From Ypsolopha sequella (Eukaryota; Arthropoda; Insecta; Lepidoptera; Ypsolophidae), in NCBI GenBank assembly GCA_934047225.1, contig OW204000.1, positions 13,720,001 to 13,784,000 of the forward strand: a stretch of DNA of 64,000 nt. Reading direction: 5' to 3'. The notes beneath the pieces are model-generated. The model saw only the letters and a program-made list of their open reading frames with translations. It had not been told where the DNA came from and did not search any database. This document shows positions 31,133 through 43,784 of this stretch, in pieces; position 1 is the first letter of the stretch; the number at the start of each line of letters is the position of its first letter. The translations under genes and the position numbers were made by a program.

Positions 31133-34100
31133 ATGTACAGAGTGGTAAGTTTCGCATATTTCTTATTTATAAGTAACTAGCTGACCCCGCGAACTTCGTT
31201 CCGCCTAACAATCTTATAATATCGTGTTAACTTTAGTTAAATTTAATTTAGGATATCATTAAGGTAATAACATTAATACACCTTTTTTGCAAATACAGAA
31301 ATGTTTTATTGCTTGCCATTGCGAAAGAAGAATGGCAGGGACCCATGTAGTTTCAGTACCGTTGTTAGGCTTAGCGTAGGGTATTGAATATATGCAGAAA
31401 TAATAGTTCTTGGAATAACAAAGCGATTTTTAAAACTTGGGGTTCAGATGTTATTTAATGATATCAGAACGCTAGATAAATAGGTTTCTTTTATATGCGT
31501 AGTTTTGTCAACAGATGGCAGCACATGCTGTTTGCATTCGTAAAATTAATTAATTAATTTATTGTTATTCGATAACTTATCCGATATTTTATTACTTATT
31601 CTGCTATTCGGAGCGGAGAAGAATACACCAAAAAAGAGATAACTAACATCTATCTAGCCGATCTTGAGTTATAAGTGGTGTAACTAACACGACTTTGTTT
31701 TATATATTTAGATTTCTGTATTGGATTTCAATTCATGAGTAATTTTATTACCACTTAATAACGATTGAAATCAGGTTAGTTTATGTGTGATCCAAAAAAT
31801 AGAATTTTTATGACAAATATAATTTGCTTTTAAATAAAGGGAATATAAGAAAGCCCTAATGAATAAAAATAAAAAAAATCCAACTGATCACATTTATACA
31901 AGGTGACTTTTTGATCATCGTCCAAATTCATACTGGAGGCTTGATAAGTGATCAGTACCTTGGATCAATAACAATCTTTGTGTAATTTGTAAAATGAAAT
32001 TTCGGCTTCCCATAGAAATTCACTTCCAGTTCCGAGTGAATCACTATGGGGAGTATTTTACAAAAATTGTTATCCATGATACTGATCACTTACCAAGCCA
32101 CGAGTATGAATTTGGACGATGATCAAAAAGTCACCTTGTATATATATTTTTTTAATCTTATAAAGTGAATTCATGTTTATTTGTTCACACTAAAAGAAAC
32201 AGGACTAACTTAATGCAAAGAAAAGGTATCCTTTTCTTTGCTAAAAGGTAGGAAGAAATCCCAAGTTTTTAGAAGTTTACCTATTCTAATTGGACACAAA
32301 ATCCTTTTTAATCCTGTACCTCAAAATAAAAAAACTAAGACATATAATACACTCATAAGGTCACTCTTTGTTGTCCGTCTGTCAAAACTATTTCCTCAGA
32401 TCCCGTGAGAGATAATTATCAAGTTGAAGGTACTGGTCATGATCCTGTTAAAGGGCTTAGTATCGCTAAATGAGTACTTTCTAAAGCCTACTCCCCGTTT
32501 ATGGCCCAACCAAAGATATTGAACAAAATGTATTTGAATTAAGAACAATTATGAATCAAAGACAACATATCCAACATTTTTCTTTATCATACCACCCGAA
32601 CTTCTATATGAAAAAAATATTCAACCGAATGGTGTTTAATGGCTTGAATTCCCTACTAAGCGGCTTGGTCAATTTCATTTATTAATGCTTTAAGTAATAG
32701 ATAAACTTGATAGCTATAATCATGACACAGAATTATTCCATGAAATAATCACGTCCAAGTGAAAAGTATTATTTTCTTCTATTTCGCCCTACCAAGGACG
32801 CAGCGAGCGTTATTTCAATGCGTTTCCGTCGATATTCGTACCGACAAACATCAAGCTGCTTATTTGGCGACACTAATCGCCTTAAGAACTCAAGCTTCTA
32901 ACTCAACGTGAAAAAAAGTTATTGCCCTTTACGTAATTAATTTCATACAAATTTTCTCACCACGAAAACTTATAAATTCTATTCACAAGTAGGTATTCTG
33001 GCACAAGTTAAGAAATATGTATATCCGAAAGTTACATTCCTCATTCTTCATATATTTTTTAATTAAATTTATTATATTCGCAGTACACATTGCACAATAA
33101 AATTGATGAAAATTTAAAAATTTTCTTACGAGTTTAACGTATCTAAATGATGCAAATAAAAAACAAAAATAAAAAAACAGAAGAACATATTAAGGGGATA
33201 TATCGTCAAAATCGACACTTTTTGAAGTTATTTATCTGCTGTTCAGAAGAAGTCTCAAGAGTTAAATAAATTATTATAATAATTATGGGACGTTTTTCAA
33301 GTTTTTTGACTATCAGAAACGCGATTGGAGGAATTTTACTCGATAGAAACAATAATTGAAATGAGGTTTAAATTTATACCTTTTTTGATAATCTGACAAA
33401 TTGGGATAGCATACAGACTTCAAAAATATATATTTAGTTGGGTTTTAAGTATACCTAAATTACTGGTTATTGAAAAGTTCATAACTATTTTAGTTAATTT
33501 TGTATTAATTTAAAACCGATTTTTTGTAAATTTTCCCCGAATCCGTCCCTCTCGCACTGTGGGTCTTTCCGCCTGGAGTAACGGGACCTTTGCACGGACG
33601 ATATATCACCTTAATAAAGACCTAAAAAGAAAAAAATCATTGTATGACCAACTTAGTATTCCAATTTTATTTAATACTTTTTGTAGGTACATTTTTCTAT
33701 TTTTATTTCTTAGGAATAAAAGAGCGGAATAATGACGAGCAGAATAAAATTCCCATGGCTTAATTACAAAAGTTTTTTTTTTTTTTTTTCAGAGAATATA
33801 CGCCATTTTAAGACATGGTTTTCATTATTTTGGTGTGTAAATTAACCATTTTTTTATGATTTTTTAAAGAATTGTCTGATGACCTTGTCACTTGAGAATT
33901 TTAGACATAATACTGATTGTGATGTGTGATTGCTTATAAAAAAGTGGTTTGTTTCTGTCTGTCTACTCAACTGTCATCTAGTTGTCAAATTAGTCTGACG
34001 CCAATTATTATAAATTTATCTTGATAGCAAAGGACACAATTCTAAACAGCCATTACTCAAGTGACGTCACACGAGGGCAAATAGAAGTTGCAGCCTTTTC

Positions 34101-36207
34101 GTAAAAATATTCATCATCATAAGGTGTTTTAGACCAACACTTCGAAAATACGGCTTATTAAACCTAAATCTCGAAATGGTCTTCGTATTAACACATCTTA
34201 ACATAATTAAATCTATGCCAAATTATCACAAATCTCCCATTATGAAAAAAGCAGTTAATTAATCTTTTTTTCTAATGAAATTTTGAAATTAAAGCTACAA
34301 CCCGTTTCAATACGCCTCAAAACAATTCATAGTTTTAAAAATGGCCATAATGTGCCAAATTTGAAGAAATACATAGTAGCTAACTCTTTTTTGGCATATA
34401 TACTTAATATATATCATACTTTTTGAATAACGTGTGTTGGGGACAGTTTTATCCATTTTAAACTTTTCATTCCTTCATTCACTCCATATTTCATTCATTC
34501 AATTTGGTAAACGCCTTCATACAGTGACATAACAATAATAAAACTTCTGTATAAATTTACTGAGTAAAAAAATAAAAATGATGCTTTCCCAATTATCCCT
34601 TATACGGGGTTATTTTGGACAGAAGATAAGTATTATAACTTAACTAACCATGATTTTCTGCCTAAATCTGAATTAAAAAAGGTGAAGGCCATAGCAAACT
34701 GAAATAAAACTCAAATTTTATGTTCTTTCTATGAATATAGGAAAAAAACGCAAAATATTAATCGTCACCTAAAAACTGTTCCTATTTACTTTGCAATTCC
34801 TCATACTTTTAAAATATTAAATATAACAAACACTAAATATTCAGTAAATTAAATTTAACTGGAATATTAGGTAAATAATATATCAAATAAAAGTATATAA
34901 AAATAACTTCAATAAATAATACATTTTTAACCAAATTAATCAGAAAACACCGTCATAAAACAATCAAAAAAATATTGGAAGAAGCTAACACTTCAATAAC
35001 ACCTGAAAAAGAGACGGTTATTTGTATTCCAAAAAGCCCCACATAGAAAACTTAATTCTAAATTATATAATAAAAGTTATGTACAATGGCGTGCTTATCT
35101 CAATAATGAGATTCGTTCCAGCAAAACAAGGGTGATAGAGATATTTGATATAAATAAGATATTCATATTGTGCACGATAATACAGAAACAAGAATAAACT
35201 AACAGTGGATACCTAATAGTTAATAGTAGTTTATGCTACTAGGGCGAAAAGGAATAAATTACGAGGACGATTTAAAACACGAGCGTAGCGAGTGTTTTAA
35301 ACGTAACCGAGTACTTTATTGCTTTTACGCCCGTGTATCATACTACGTTTTTCAATGCATAGTGTGAGGAAATGAAAACAAATATAATCTTGTGAACTTT
35401 CAATTATGATTGGCTCAAAAGGATTGTATCCAGAGCCATTAAACAGTGGAAAAAAAAGTATAACATCTATGGTAGACAGGAAAGGCTGCAGGTTAGCCAA
35501 CCATTGCAAACAAATAAAAAAAAATAATAATAAAAGCCCTAGGGCAAAATAATCGACTTTCTGTTCGGTTTTGATGCATAAAAAGTGGGCCTTTACGAGC
35601 ACATGCATTGAAAAAATAATAATTATCTATACATAAAATTTATATGCCTAAATAGTATAAATAAATATAAAAATACATATTTAGTAAATAAATACATAAT
35701 GATGAAAGATATATGGATATATGTATAAATACACCTAATATACATATATACATATAACTACAGGATAGTTTGTCGAAGATAGTGCTCTTTTATTTTCCTT
35801 TTGAATACACCAATATCCATCAGGGCTATCCCTGATACTGAGAGGAGTTCCACAAGGGAGTTCCACAGTTTAAAAGTCACAGATTTGTGAGTGGTCATGT
35901 GACAAGGGACCTGAAAAAAATATCTACATATTCAGAGGAAAACCAATCTTAAGACTTCATATTTTAAGACTTTCATCATTATTATTTTCAGTTGTTCTTC
36001 TTCGCCATGCTGGCCGTCGCTTTTGCGGCCCCAGCACCCGAGCCGGGCGCTCTGTTTACTGGCTACGCCCCTGCTGCCCCCGGCCTGGCGTACGCCTACA
36101 AACCAGTGGCTTACTCAGCCCCCTTGGCGTACCCTCCGCAACTTGCCTACGGTGCCCCCTACGCCGCTTACCCCGCTGCCCCATACACCTACAGCAAGAT
36201 CTTCTGA
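31133..36207 (+). CDS. g5: small secreted Ala/Pro/Tyr-rich protein
   Basis: Exon 1 is 31133-31144 (MYRV, donor GTAAGT) and exon 2 is 35992-36207 (acceptor ATTATTTTCAG), giving 75 residues. The signal peptide MYRVLFFFAMLAVAFA precedes APAPEPGALFTGYAP. The mature protein alternates AP/AY dipeptides and ends PYTYSKIF. This Ala-Pro start with a Tyr-rich tail resembles short insect proteins annotated as neuropeptide-like precursor 4 or as small cuticular proteins. I favour cuticle because of the neighbours. The 4.85-kb intron is the longest of the cluster and hosts families G, K, D, J and C. A poly(A) signal lies at 36290. Linking exon 1 to an exon nearly 5 kb away rests on position, phase and the missing signal-peptide start. 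Confidence 0.78.
31160..31215 (+). repeat. Common moth repeat motif at intron start
   Basis: ACTAGCTGACCCCGCGAACT then TCGTTCCGCC, a block recognisable from many moth introns. Only this fragment is seen. Confidence 0.4.
31898..32139. mobile_element. Family G palindromic MITE, full copy
   Basis: Ends ACAAGGTGACTTTTTGATCA and the exact inverse TGATCAAAAAGTCACCTTGT. Arms extend about 100 bp with CGTCCAAATTCATACT / AGTATGAATTTGGACG. Flanking bases are TAT on both sides. Confidence 0.8.
32310..32460 (-). repeat. Family K-like fragment
   Basis: TTGTTGTCCGTCTGTC and CAGATCCCGTGAGAG suggest a diverged member. 32460-33190 has no further feature. Confidence 0.35.
33193..33610. mobile_element. TTAA-flanked family D element in the g5 intron
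   Basis: TTAA at 33189-33192 and 33611-33614. Terminal inverted repeats are GGGGATATATCGTC and the inverse of GGTGATATATCGTC. The interior matches 7640-7985 and 47777-48193 (GAAACGCGATTGGAGGAATT, CCGAATCCGTCCCTCTCGCA). Confidence 0.75.
33788..34180 (+). repeat. Family J repeat, long copy
   Basis: CAGAGAATATACGCCATTTT, GATTGTGATGTGTGATTGCT, TCAAGTGACGTCACACGAGG and GAAGTTGCAGCCTTTTCG are all mirrored in 55640-56030. 34180-35220 is AT-rich without other assignments. Confidence 0.6.
35223..35612 (+). repeat. Family C repeat, copy 3
   Basis: Complete head and body, ending GAGCACATGCATTGAAAAA. The 103-codon minus frame inside it recurs partially in other copies because the DNA is shared; no domain recognised. 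Confidence 0.7.
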
Positions 36208-36289
36208 ATGGCCATCGGATTAATGAGAAGCATGTTAAGCTACATCTTTTAACACCATTGGCAGTGATCGTTTGATTCTCCTGTGTCGC

Positions 36290-36295
36290 AATAAA
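36290..36295 (+). terminator. Poly(A) signal of g5
   Basis: AATAAA 83 bases after the stop codon. Confidence 0.65.
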
Positions 36296-36373
36296 TTTTG
36301 TTTTCGCCTGTTTTTGATTTTTATTAGTTTTACCGTCTAAAGTAGTTTTTTCAAACATAAATATTGCGTATAT

Positions 36374-36465
36374 AATAGTATGTTTCGTAACGAGTATAAA
36401 ATGGCGGATTTTCTTACCAGAGGAATGAAGTTAGTTACGACGTGAGCCGAAGGCCGATAAAGTGG
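36374..36465 (+). repeat. Family F fragment
   Basis: AACGAGTATAAAATGGCGGA then GAGGAATGAAG and CGTGAGCCGAAGGC, the left end of the element at 37415. Further on (36870-36945) a short family K piece occurs; 36470-36870 has no feature apart from a C-rich run near 36625. Confidence 0.55.
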
Positions 36466-37414
36466 TACAGTAAAATTTTGAAAAAGATTTTTTTTACTGT
36501 ACCTCCCCTACACGTAAAGTGGGTATGATTTTTTTCTCGTCTATCCCCATTTTTCGATCAAGGGTACCGTTTGCGAAATATTAAGCTTAAAAGTGTTCAT
36601 TTTTGTTAGAGTCAAGTGTCCCCCCCCACCCCCCTGCCAGCGAAACGGTTGTATTTGGAGATGTGAAAAAAATCACGGCAGTAGTAAACATAACGAAATT
36701 AAAAGGAAAACTATCACAGCTAAGTAGGCTTTACAAGTACAGATCGCACCAAACTCTCCTCTAACCAGTGGGCGATTCGCATCAGCAGGAACCAAATGTA
36801 TGGGCCGTTCTTGGGAAGAGCAATTTTCAAATAGTCTAAAAACTTATAAAATATACTTGGAGAAAAAGTCCGCATATTGTGCAGGGCAACTACGGAACCC
36901 TACACTGCGCGTGGCCCGACACGCACTTGGCCGCTTTTTATTATTATTATATCTAATTAGAGTGAAAAGTCAATTAGACAAAATTACACTAATAAGATCA
37001 ATTAGAAACATACCTTAGTGAACAAATTTATCAACTTATGATAATAAATTATATTTTCATATCAATTAGTACACAAAATACGAAAAAGCTTTCTTCCCAA
37101 CGGCCCACCACAAGAACATGTTCAATTCAATATCCAATTTGGGTTACTCAGAAATTGTGCAACAATGTATTTTTTAGTTAATCTAGGTATGTGCAGAGGG
37201 GTGATTCCCCCAATTTCTGCGAATGACAGTGATATACATTCGTTACATAACACTCTGTCTATTGGGTTTACTGCAATGTTGCAAGTGACACTATACCTCA
37301 TGATATTGACATTCGAGGTTCAGTATATCATTATGACTATGTAATATTGTTACGCACAACTACAACTATATAGTTCTATAAAATGATATAAAGTAAGTAA
37401 CTTTTAAGAATGAA

Positions 37415-37980
37415 ATAGTATATTTCGTGACGAGTATAAAATGGCGGATTTTTTTACCCGAGGAATGAAGCTAGTTTCGACGTTCGCCTTCGGCTCACGT
37501 CGAAAGCTTACATTCCGAGGGTAAGAAAACTCATTTTTACTCTTTGCGAACGATACTTTTTCTACTACCTGATTTATGTATTTAAATATTTAATTTTTCC
37601 TTTAAAATTTTATGTATTTTATGACTTTGCAAAGCGCGGCGCGGTTTTTACCTTTTTTTTCAGCCTTCGGCCGGTGGCTTTTATTTGTGGCCAGTATCAT
37701 TTTGCGAAAAAAGGGTGTCAGACGCGATATAATCGATTATGTCGTGAATCGGAACGCAGGGAATTTCGATTCTAAAGACAAACTAAGGACGTCAAAAATA
37801 ACCTAAGTTAGCATTAAATGAAGCCAAGCGTCAAAAAGAACCTAATTTTGCAATAAATGAAATTTCAATACGATATTTCAAACTAACCTGATAGTCATTC
37901 CGCAACGGGGCCCGGAAAGTTCGATTTTCAAAACTAATTTATGGAACTTTTTCATAAAGGTAGTAGTAGAACAATACTTT
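37415..37980 (+). repeat. Family F repeat, long copy
   Basis: Starts TATTTCGTGACGAGTATAAA and includes the perfect small palindrome TTTCGACGT ... ACGTCGAAA around CGCCTTCGGC. It ends near CTTTTTCATAAAGGTAGTAG. An inverted copy is at 57040-57595. The open frame 37612-37806 is inside the repeat and is mirrored there by a frame with similar residues; no domain recognised. Confidence 0.65.
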
Positions 37981-38089
37981 TCTTTGTTGGCTATGTGTAT
38001 ACCGTTGTATCCAGTCACCACTTTTGGCCAGAGAACTTATTTAGTTCAGCCTTCATATTTCAATCCATAAAATTAGCTTTAACAAAAAA

Positions 38090-38375
38090 TATAGTGAACG
38101 ACTTCAAAATTTAACAGCAGGCATTCACTAAAATGTTTAAAATAATTATATACCGACCGATGCGACGGTACCGAAGTAACACTTTTGCCGACTTCTTTCT
38201 TCCTGAAACCTGGAATGTTCTCTAGAAGTCGGTGCTTCCATATCACAGGTTTACGTGGTTCTATTAATGCGTGAACTCCTGTATTACATATTTTTCAGGA
38301 ATAAAGAAATTGGCAAAAGTATTCTTTCTGTACCATCGTCAGTATATAATTATTTACATTTTTTAAGAGTATGGC
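38090..38375 (+). repeat. Family I repeat fragment
   Basis: AACAGCAGGCATTCACTAAA, TTGCCGACTTCTTTCTTCCT and TCTCTAGAAGTCGG correspond to 14050-14140. 38380-38970 shows no supported feature. Confidence 0.5.
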
Positions 38376-38994
38376 CCACCCTAGCAATTTTTTTATTAAC
38401 CGTCTAGCACAATCAAATGGCAAGGGCTTTATTTGCTTTCGATAGAGGCGATTATATTTTGGCTCATTGGCCTTTTTTTTCTTGGACGCGTAATACTAAT
38501 AATCACGCAGCGAAACAACAAATTGAAGTGTTTTTAGCCAAAATTGAAAAACTTTGTAGGCAAAAAAATATTGAAATTAAGTAGATTGAGTTCATATTTC
38601 TACTAAATATCTTATGAAAAAAAAAAACAAATAAATCCCTTAACCGCGTTCTTCTGCGGACTATTTAAAACCCAAAATAAATTGGTTGGAAATATTTTTT
38701 TTTTTGACAACCGTACATATCTCAAGACATTGCTTATAAGTACGTTGACTTAATAAAAGACCCACAAAACGAATGTATTTTTTTTTTTCAATATATGGAG
38801 AGACCAAATTTCTTCCAAAGAACCCTCGAATTGTTCATTTTCTAGAGTCAGGTCGATCCTTAATGAAGGTTGCTAATACATTTGAAGTCGACGGTTTCTA
38901 TTTTTCTGTTGATAGTTCATTCAATTTAATATTTTTTGTGTTGTCAGTTTCAATTTTGAAATATGGGTAGGTCTTGTATAAGCACTGTGCATAC

Positions 38995-39325
38995 AGGCTC
39001 ATGGTTTTGACGGTATTGGTGCAGTGAAGGCCTTATATAATGCACTTGTTTTGAGTAAACTAGAATGTAACGCGGTTGTCTGGGCTCCACATGAAATACT
39101 GCCTCATGCTGGAACGTATACAAAATAAATTAATTCGGTTTTTGTACAAGAAAATGTATGGGGTCTATCCTAACTATCCCTTGATGTATCTTACCCTATT
39201 TATTTGGGTATGGTGGTATACCACAAGTTGGAAGTAAGGAGAGATTATGCTCTGGCCGCTTATTTATTTAAAGTGGTCACTGGTAGGATATATGTAACCC
39301 CAGTATCTTGGGAAATATGAGGTTG
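38995..39325 (+). pseudogene. LINE reverse-transcriptase C-terminal remnant
   Basis: In shifting plus frames one can read ALYNALVLSKLECNAVVWAP, then NKLIRFLYKK-like residues, and YHKLEVRRDYALAAYLFKVV. This is the typical C-terminal module of Jockey-type retrotransposon proteins. Stops and frame changes show decay. AATACAAATAC direct repeats near 39600-39625 may belong to a separate insertion. Confidence 0.6.
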
Positions 39326-40261
39326 GTAGTGCCTAATAGCTACTTTGCGGGAGGCTGTCCAGGCTGAAGAAAACAAGGACAAACCTCCATGGGGAGACAC
39401 CACTTCAACGCGCTACCCGAACTCTTAATGAGGTTGGAAATGACATTTAAATCTTTTCGTGTTCGTTGAGTGAGTTCACAAGAGCAACATATTGTTTGTG
39501 CTATCTATAATTTGTGTACATTTTTAAAATTTTATGTTTTCTTTAATTATTATGTTATATTTTTTGTGTTTTCAGATTTCTCGTGTTTTTTATTGTGTCT
39601 AATACAAATACAATACAAATACAAATTATTTATTTCTTGAAAACTTACACTAAAACATGCTTTAAAATTAAATTAAATCAAATTAAATCCTTAATCTAAA
39701 CATAAAAAGAAACATAAAAAGAAAACAGTTATAATAAATGATTAAAAACAAATTATTTAGTGTCTACGTTTTCCAGTGGACCCCAAACTAAGTCGGGCTT
39801 GTCACGTGGGATCCAGAAATATGATTACCCATACGAGTTTTGACAGGTTTATAAAATGCAAAAGTTTTGTGACAGTGTGGGTACATACATGAATAGTTAT
39901 TATTTTTACAAGTAAGTCAAAAATCAATTAATTAACTAGTTATATTGTTAGATATTATATCTATCTTATATACCTGCATTGTTGCATTAGGTTTTTCAAC
40001 CTGTAATAATAGTGTTAGTTGTTAAATTAAATAAATAAATAAATACGAAACGAAGGTCAAAAAAACAAAATCAAAAATGTTTTTATTTCATAACTTAAAT
40101 AATACAAGGTTGAGGCCTCCAATTAAGTATAAAAATACCTGTGCCAGGAAGTCTCGCTCTCCATAACAAAAATTGTCATTAATTTGTCATGAAAATAAAC
40201 TAAATAAAATAAATTTAGGCCAAAAAAACTTAAAGAAAAAAGTAAATTATATAATATCTAG

Positions 40262-40335
40262 AGAGGATGTGTTTGTGTGTGAATGCGTGAGAGAGGGTGA
40301 GGGTGTGTGTATGTGTGTATGAGTGTGCGTGACAA
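40262..40335 (+). repeat. GT/GA-rich simple sequence
   Basis: GATGTGTTTGTGTGTGAATG ... GGTGTGTGTATGTGTGTATG. Regions 39630-40260 and 40340-40490 hold nothing else supportable. Confidence 0.7.
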
Positions 40336-40489
40336 GAGGTGTATTTTTAGGTCATATACTGCAATAGTTCTTCTGTACTTTCGTAGTTGAGTGTCTTGAT
40401 CCAGGTATTAATTAGTTTTTTTTGTTTCATAAAGGTCAAGTGGGTATCATCATTATAGTTTATTAATGATAATGTTGAAGTAGTATCCT

Positions 40490-40925
40490 ATAGTCAGCAC
40501 TATAACAAAAAGCGATCGTCTCAATTGAGAGTGTTGCGCTGTCATCCACTGAGGAGTTTCAGAGTCGAAGGTTCAGCGGGCATAATGACAATTTTTTCAG
40601 CATGCTAACACAAAGTGATTGCCACATTCTCGAGTTTAGTGCTGTCATCCATTGAGGAGTTCTGTGGTGACGAGGCTACGATCAAAAGTCAGGTGGATAT
40701 ACTGACAATTTTTAAGTAATACCTAACACAAATTGATTGCTGCAATCTCGAGCTATGCGGTCAACTGGTTATAATAACAATTTTCAAGTAATACCGTGCA
40801 ATTAGCATCCTGCTAGGACGAATAAAAGGCATCCTGGCACAAATCGATTGGCTCAATGTCGAGCTATATGCTGACATGCTATCGTTCATTGAGGAGTTCA
40901 ACTGCCTATATTTGAAGACCTTCAT
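40490..40925. repeat. Degenerate tandem array, unit about 105-120 bp
   Basis: GCTGTCATCCA(C/T)TGAGGAGTT recurs at about 40539 and 40641, with a diverged copy (ATCGTTCATTGAGGAGTT) near 40880. TGACAATTTTT(A/C)AGTAATACC and CACAAA(G/T)(T/C)GATTG recur between them. Units are imperfect and one lacks its middle. No open frame. Confidence 0.6.
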
Positions 40926-41410
40926 CAGATTACGAACAAAATTAAACGGGACCTACCTGAAGACACGCTCTCTAAACAAAAAAATAATAATACACTTAAA
41001 TCATGGATGATGAAAACACTTGTACTGTTTCACAAATTTCACTATTCCTGACTACTTTTGCCTTATTAGCATTATCAAGGGATAAATGGCTTATTTACAT
41101 ATATCGCACAAACAAACACTGCGAATGGATAGAAGTAATACCTTAAAGAAATGGTTTCACCATTAATTGGTTCCACCAAGAGCCGACAATCGCATGAATT
41201 AATTTTAATAATTTAAATCACTGAAGGTAGTTATGGTGTAACATACTTAAACAAATATTAAAAAAATATGCTTGAATAAATAATCTCCTCTTTTTCTTTG
41301 TCGGTTAAAAAAAACAACAAGGGTTGCTCGAAAATCTATATTCACAAAATCATTTAGCATATATTGGTCAGTCTAGCAATGCGTTTCAATATTGTCGTCT
41401 TCTTAGATAT

Positions 41411-42754
41411 TTAAAAGTAGTATCCACCTGTATAGGCCAAGGGGTACGGAACGGCGCTATAAGGTGAAGCAGCGAAAGGAGCGGCATAGGGTGAGGCAGC
41501 ATATCCCGAGTAAGTAATTGGTCCCCCGGCCGAGTACGCCGTTACTGGAGCCGCAGCCAAGAACTGAGGCTCGGGCTTGGGGTTGGCGAGAGCTACGGCC
41601 ACCAGGGCAAAGAAAGCAAGCTGGAAGAAAACGTTATAAATTGGTTATAATACTGTTAGTGTTATGCAATAGTAAATGTGTCTCCTCCAACAAAATAGAC
41701 AAATATTTTATTTATATAACTAGCTATCTCTTGTCATATCTATTTTCAAAGATATTATTATTGCCTATATTATCTAGCCCCTCATTCACAATGTATCCTC
41801 ATATTTTATATAGGTAGGTATTTAAAATGTGATTAGGTACTGCAGATTTATACAAATACGATTGTCTTACTCTTAAGAGCGGTTTCGCAGCCGGATTGTT
41901 AAAAACCTGCCTTTTTCTAATTAACCGAAACAGAACACTTAAATTCAAAATTAACTCAATAGTTATTCAATAAAACCTATTTACCTATGTATTGTGTATG
42001 CTGCCATCGCAAAGTTTCCATTGGTTTCTAAAAGTTGGACTTTCATTTTTTTTAGTTTAGAATTTTAAATTCTAGTTTATAAACCTCACTAATACTGAAC
42101 TGTTGTTGTTAAATGCCACAGACCAAAATGCTTTTTAAAAAACCAGCCAAGTGCGAGTCAGACTCGCGTACCTAGGGCTTCTTATTGTGGATGATAAATT
42201 TAATTTTTTCACTTTTTTTGTGAGCGTCTCAACCACTTTATTTTTCCTGTAATCTTTACGTAAACACATATTATCATGTTTTTTTTCATATTTTTCGGTC
42301 CACCAGTTTTGGATATAAGGGGGGGACATACATTTTTTATGGTTTTTCAAGGATTTCTCGAAAAATATGCAATTAAATATATCTAAACAATATATTTTTA
42401 CAATTCGCTTTTTAATACCTACAATTTGATACCCATATTGTATTTTTTTTATTTTTCTCACTTTTGTTTTGGAAATATTTTGAACGATTTCAAATTTTTC
42501 AATTTTCTTCTACACCGTAATATGGGGGCAAATTAATGCTATTTTGTGCCAAATTTAATGTATTTATCTTTAACGGTGCTAAAGTTATGAGGCTGTGATA
42601 TACGGACGGACGGACAGACGGACAACGGAGTTTCATCATAAAGGTTCCTTTTGTAACTTTTAGTTACTACGGAACCCTAAAACGTTTAGTTTATGCACTT
42701 TGCGCTAACCTTAAATAAATAAGAAAGTAATTTACTTACCACTTTAACAAACAT
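41411..42754 (-). CDS. g6: small secreted Ala/Pro/Tyr-rich protein
   Basis: On the minus strand, exon 1 is 42754-42740 (MFVKV, donor GTAAGT) and exon 2 is 41620-41411 (acceptor TTCTTCCAG), giving 74 residues. The signal peptide MFVKVLAFFALVAVALA precedes NPKPEPQFLAAAP. The mature protein has YSAGG, three SPY motifs (AASPYAAPFAASPYSAVPYP) and ends YTGGYYF. The NPKPEPQ start is close to the NPKPAPAPAPQ of g8/g9, and signal peptides of the three genes are alike, so they form a subfamily. Annotation in other moths could be neuropeptide-like 4 or a cuticular protein; no amidation or dibasic cleavage site supports a neuropeptide. The 1.1-kb intron carries family B and K fragments. Confidence 0.82.
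41876..42030 (-). repeat. Family B fragment in the g6 intron
   Basis: GAGCGGTTTCGCAGCCGGAT then CCTGCCTTTTTCTAATTAAC, one arm plus loop of the element at 5527-5821. Confidence 0.6.
42130..42680 (-). repeat. Family K repeat in the g6 intron
   Basis: AAACCAGCCAAGTGCGAGTC at one end and TACGGAACCCTAAAAC at the other, with CGGACGGACGGACAGACGGA inside. The 108-codon minus frame within it has no recognisable domain. Confidence 0.6.
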
Positions 42755-42786
42755 TTTGAAATAATACAGGTCCTCTTGCACGACGT

Positions 42787-42824
42787 CAAGTGATGCTTAA
42801 GAATAGTTTCAAGGAGTTTATATA
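42787..42824 (-). promoter_or_regulatory. Core promoter of g6
   Basis: Reverse-strand TATATAAA at 42824-42817. A TCACTT initiator-like motif lies about 31 bp downstream near 42793-42787. Leader about 39 nt. Confidence 0.6.
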
Positions 42825-43299
42825 CTGAGATAGGACTACCGACCACGCTAGCTCCTAAAATTATTATAACAAAAAAAGACCTTGATCTAAAGAATTAATC
42901 ATGAAGGTGTTATCAGTGATGGAACCAACAATATCCGCGTGTGACACAACATTATACAACAAAAAGGCCAATCTCAATTTTTTGTGGAGTTGATAGATGA
43001 GGTGGAGATGGTGGATTGATATCCTTCCTTTTTTTCTTTATTAACTCCCAAAATAAAAGATGTATGTATGTACCGAGACGGTAATTATTTTAAGACGTAA
43101 CCTAAGAAAGTGAAATCCTGTTTTTCAAAGTTAAATCTAACACATAATATAATAAAATTAATATAGTATAATAAAAACACGCAATAAATGTTAAAACCAC
43201 GTAAATCTCTTACCGCATGCTTACAACAAAAATAATAGTTTTGTAATTATTTTGCAGTTTTGTTACACGTTGTATATATATATATATATAAAATATAGG

Positions 43300-43468
43300 A
43301 AGGTGTAACCATATTTGAAAAAAAAAAACTTTTTCATAGAAAAATGCAATGCCGCTCGGCTGAAATGTATGGAAGGGCAGATTTTTTTGAGATTTCAGGG
43401 TTGTCTCCATAGTAAAAGTTGTTCTATACCATTGAATGAATAAGCTCTTCAAATATGGTTACACCTTT
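43300..43468. mobile_element. Small MITE with AAGGTGTAACCATATTTGA ends
   Basis: AGGTGTAACCATATTTGA on the left is inverted as TCAAATATGGTTACACCTT on the right. Both sides are flanked by a GTTACAC(C/G)TTGTATATA direct repeat (43262 and 43472 areas). The 80-codon minus frame 43210-43452 is not a gene. Confidence 0.55.
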
Positions 43469-43784
43469 CTGTTACACCTTGTATATAGATAAAAAAATAT
43501 TGAAAAAAGTTGAAAAATGTTAACTCATTTAAGATCAAACTAAAGCACTTTTTCATTTTGAATACCTGTCGAAATAGAACTCCATCTAAATATCCCATCC
43601 CTAATATTAAGTATACGTATTTATTTATTTACGTTTATTTTATTTATTTTAATTTTTGTAGTATTTTTTTATATTAAATATAAAATATATATTTGATTAT
43701 TATGTTAATTAATATTACATTGCGGTTAAAATTAGCACGTTGCTTTTTTGTTAGCATTAACCGTACCCTTATTATCGTTAACAT

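Noticed and set aside
37612..37806. 64-codon frame mirrored in 57198-57521
   Set aside because: Appears in both family F copies only because they are homologous repeats; start and end are not conserved.
38773..38970. 65-codon frame just upstream of the LINE remnant
   Set aside because: No reverse-transcriptase or other motif could be recognised in it.
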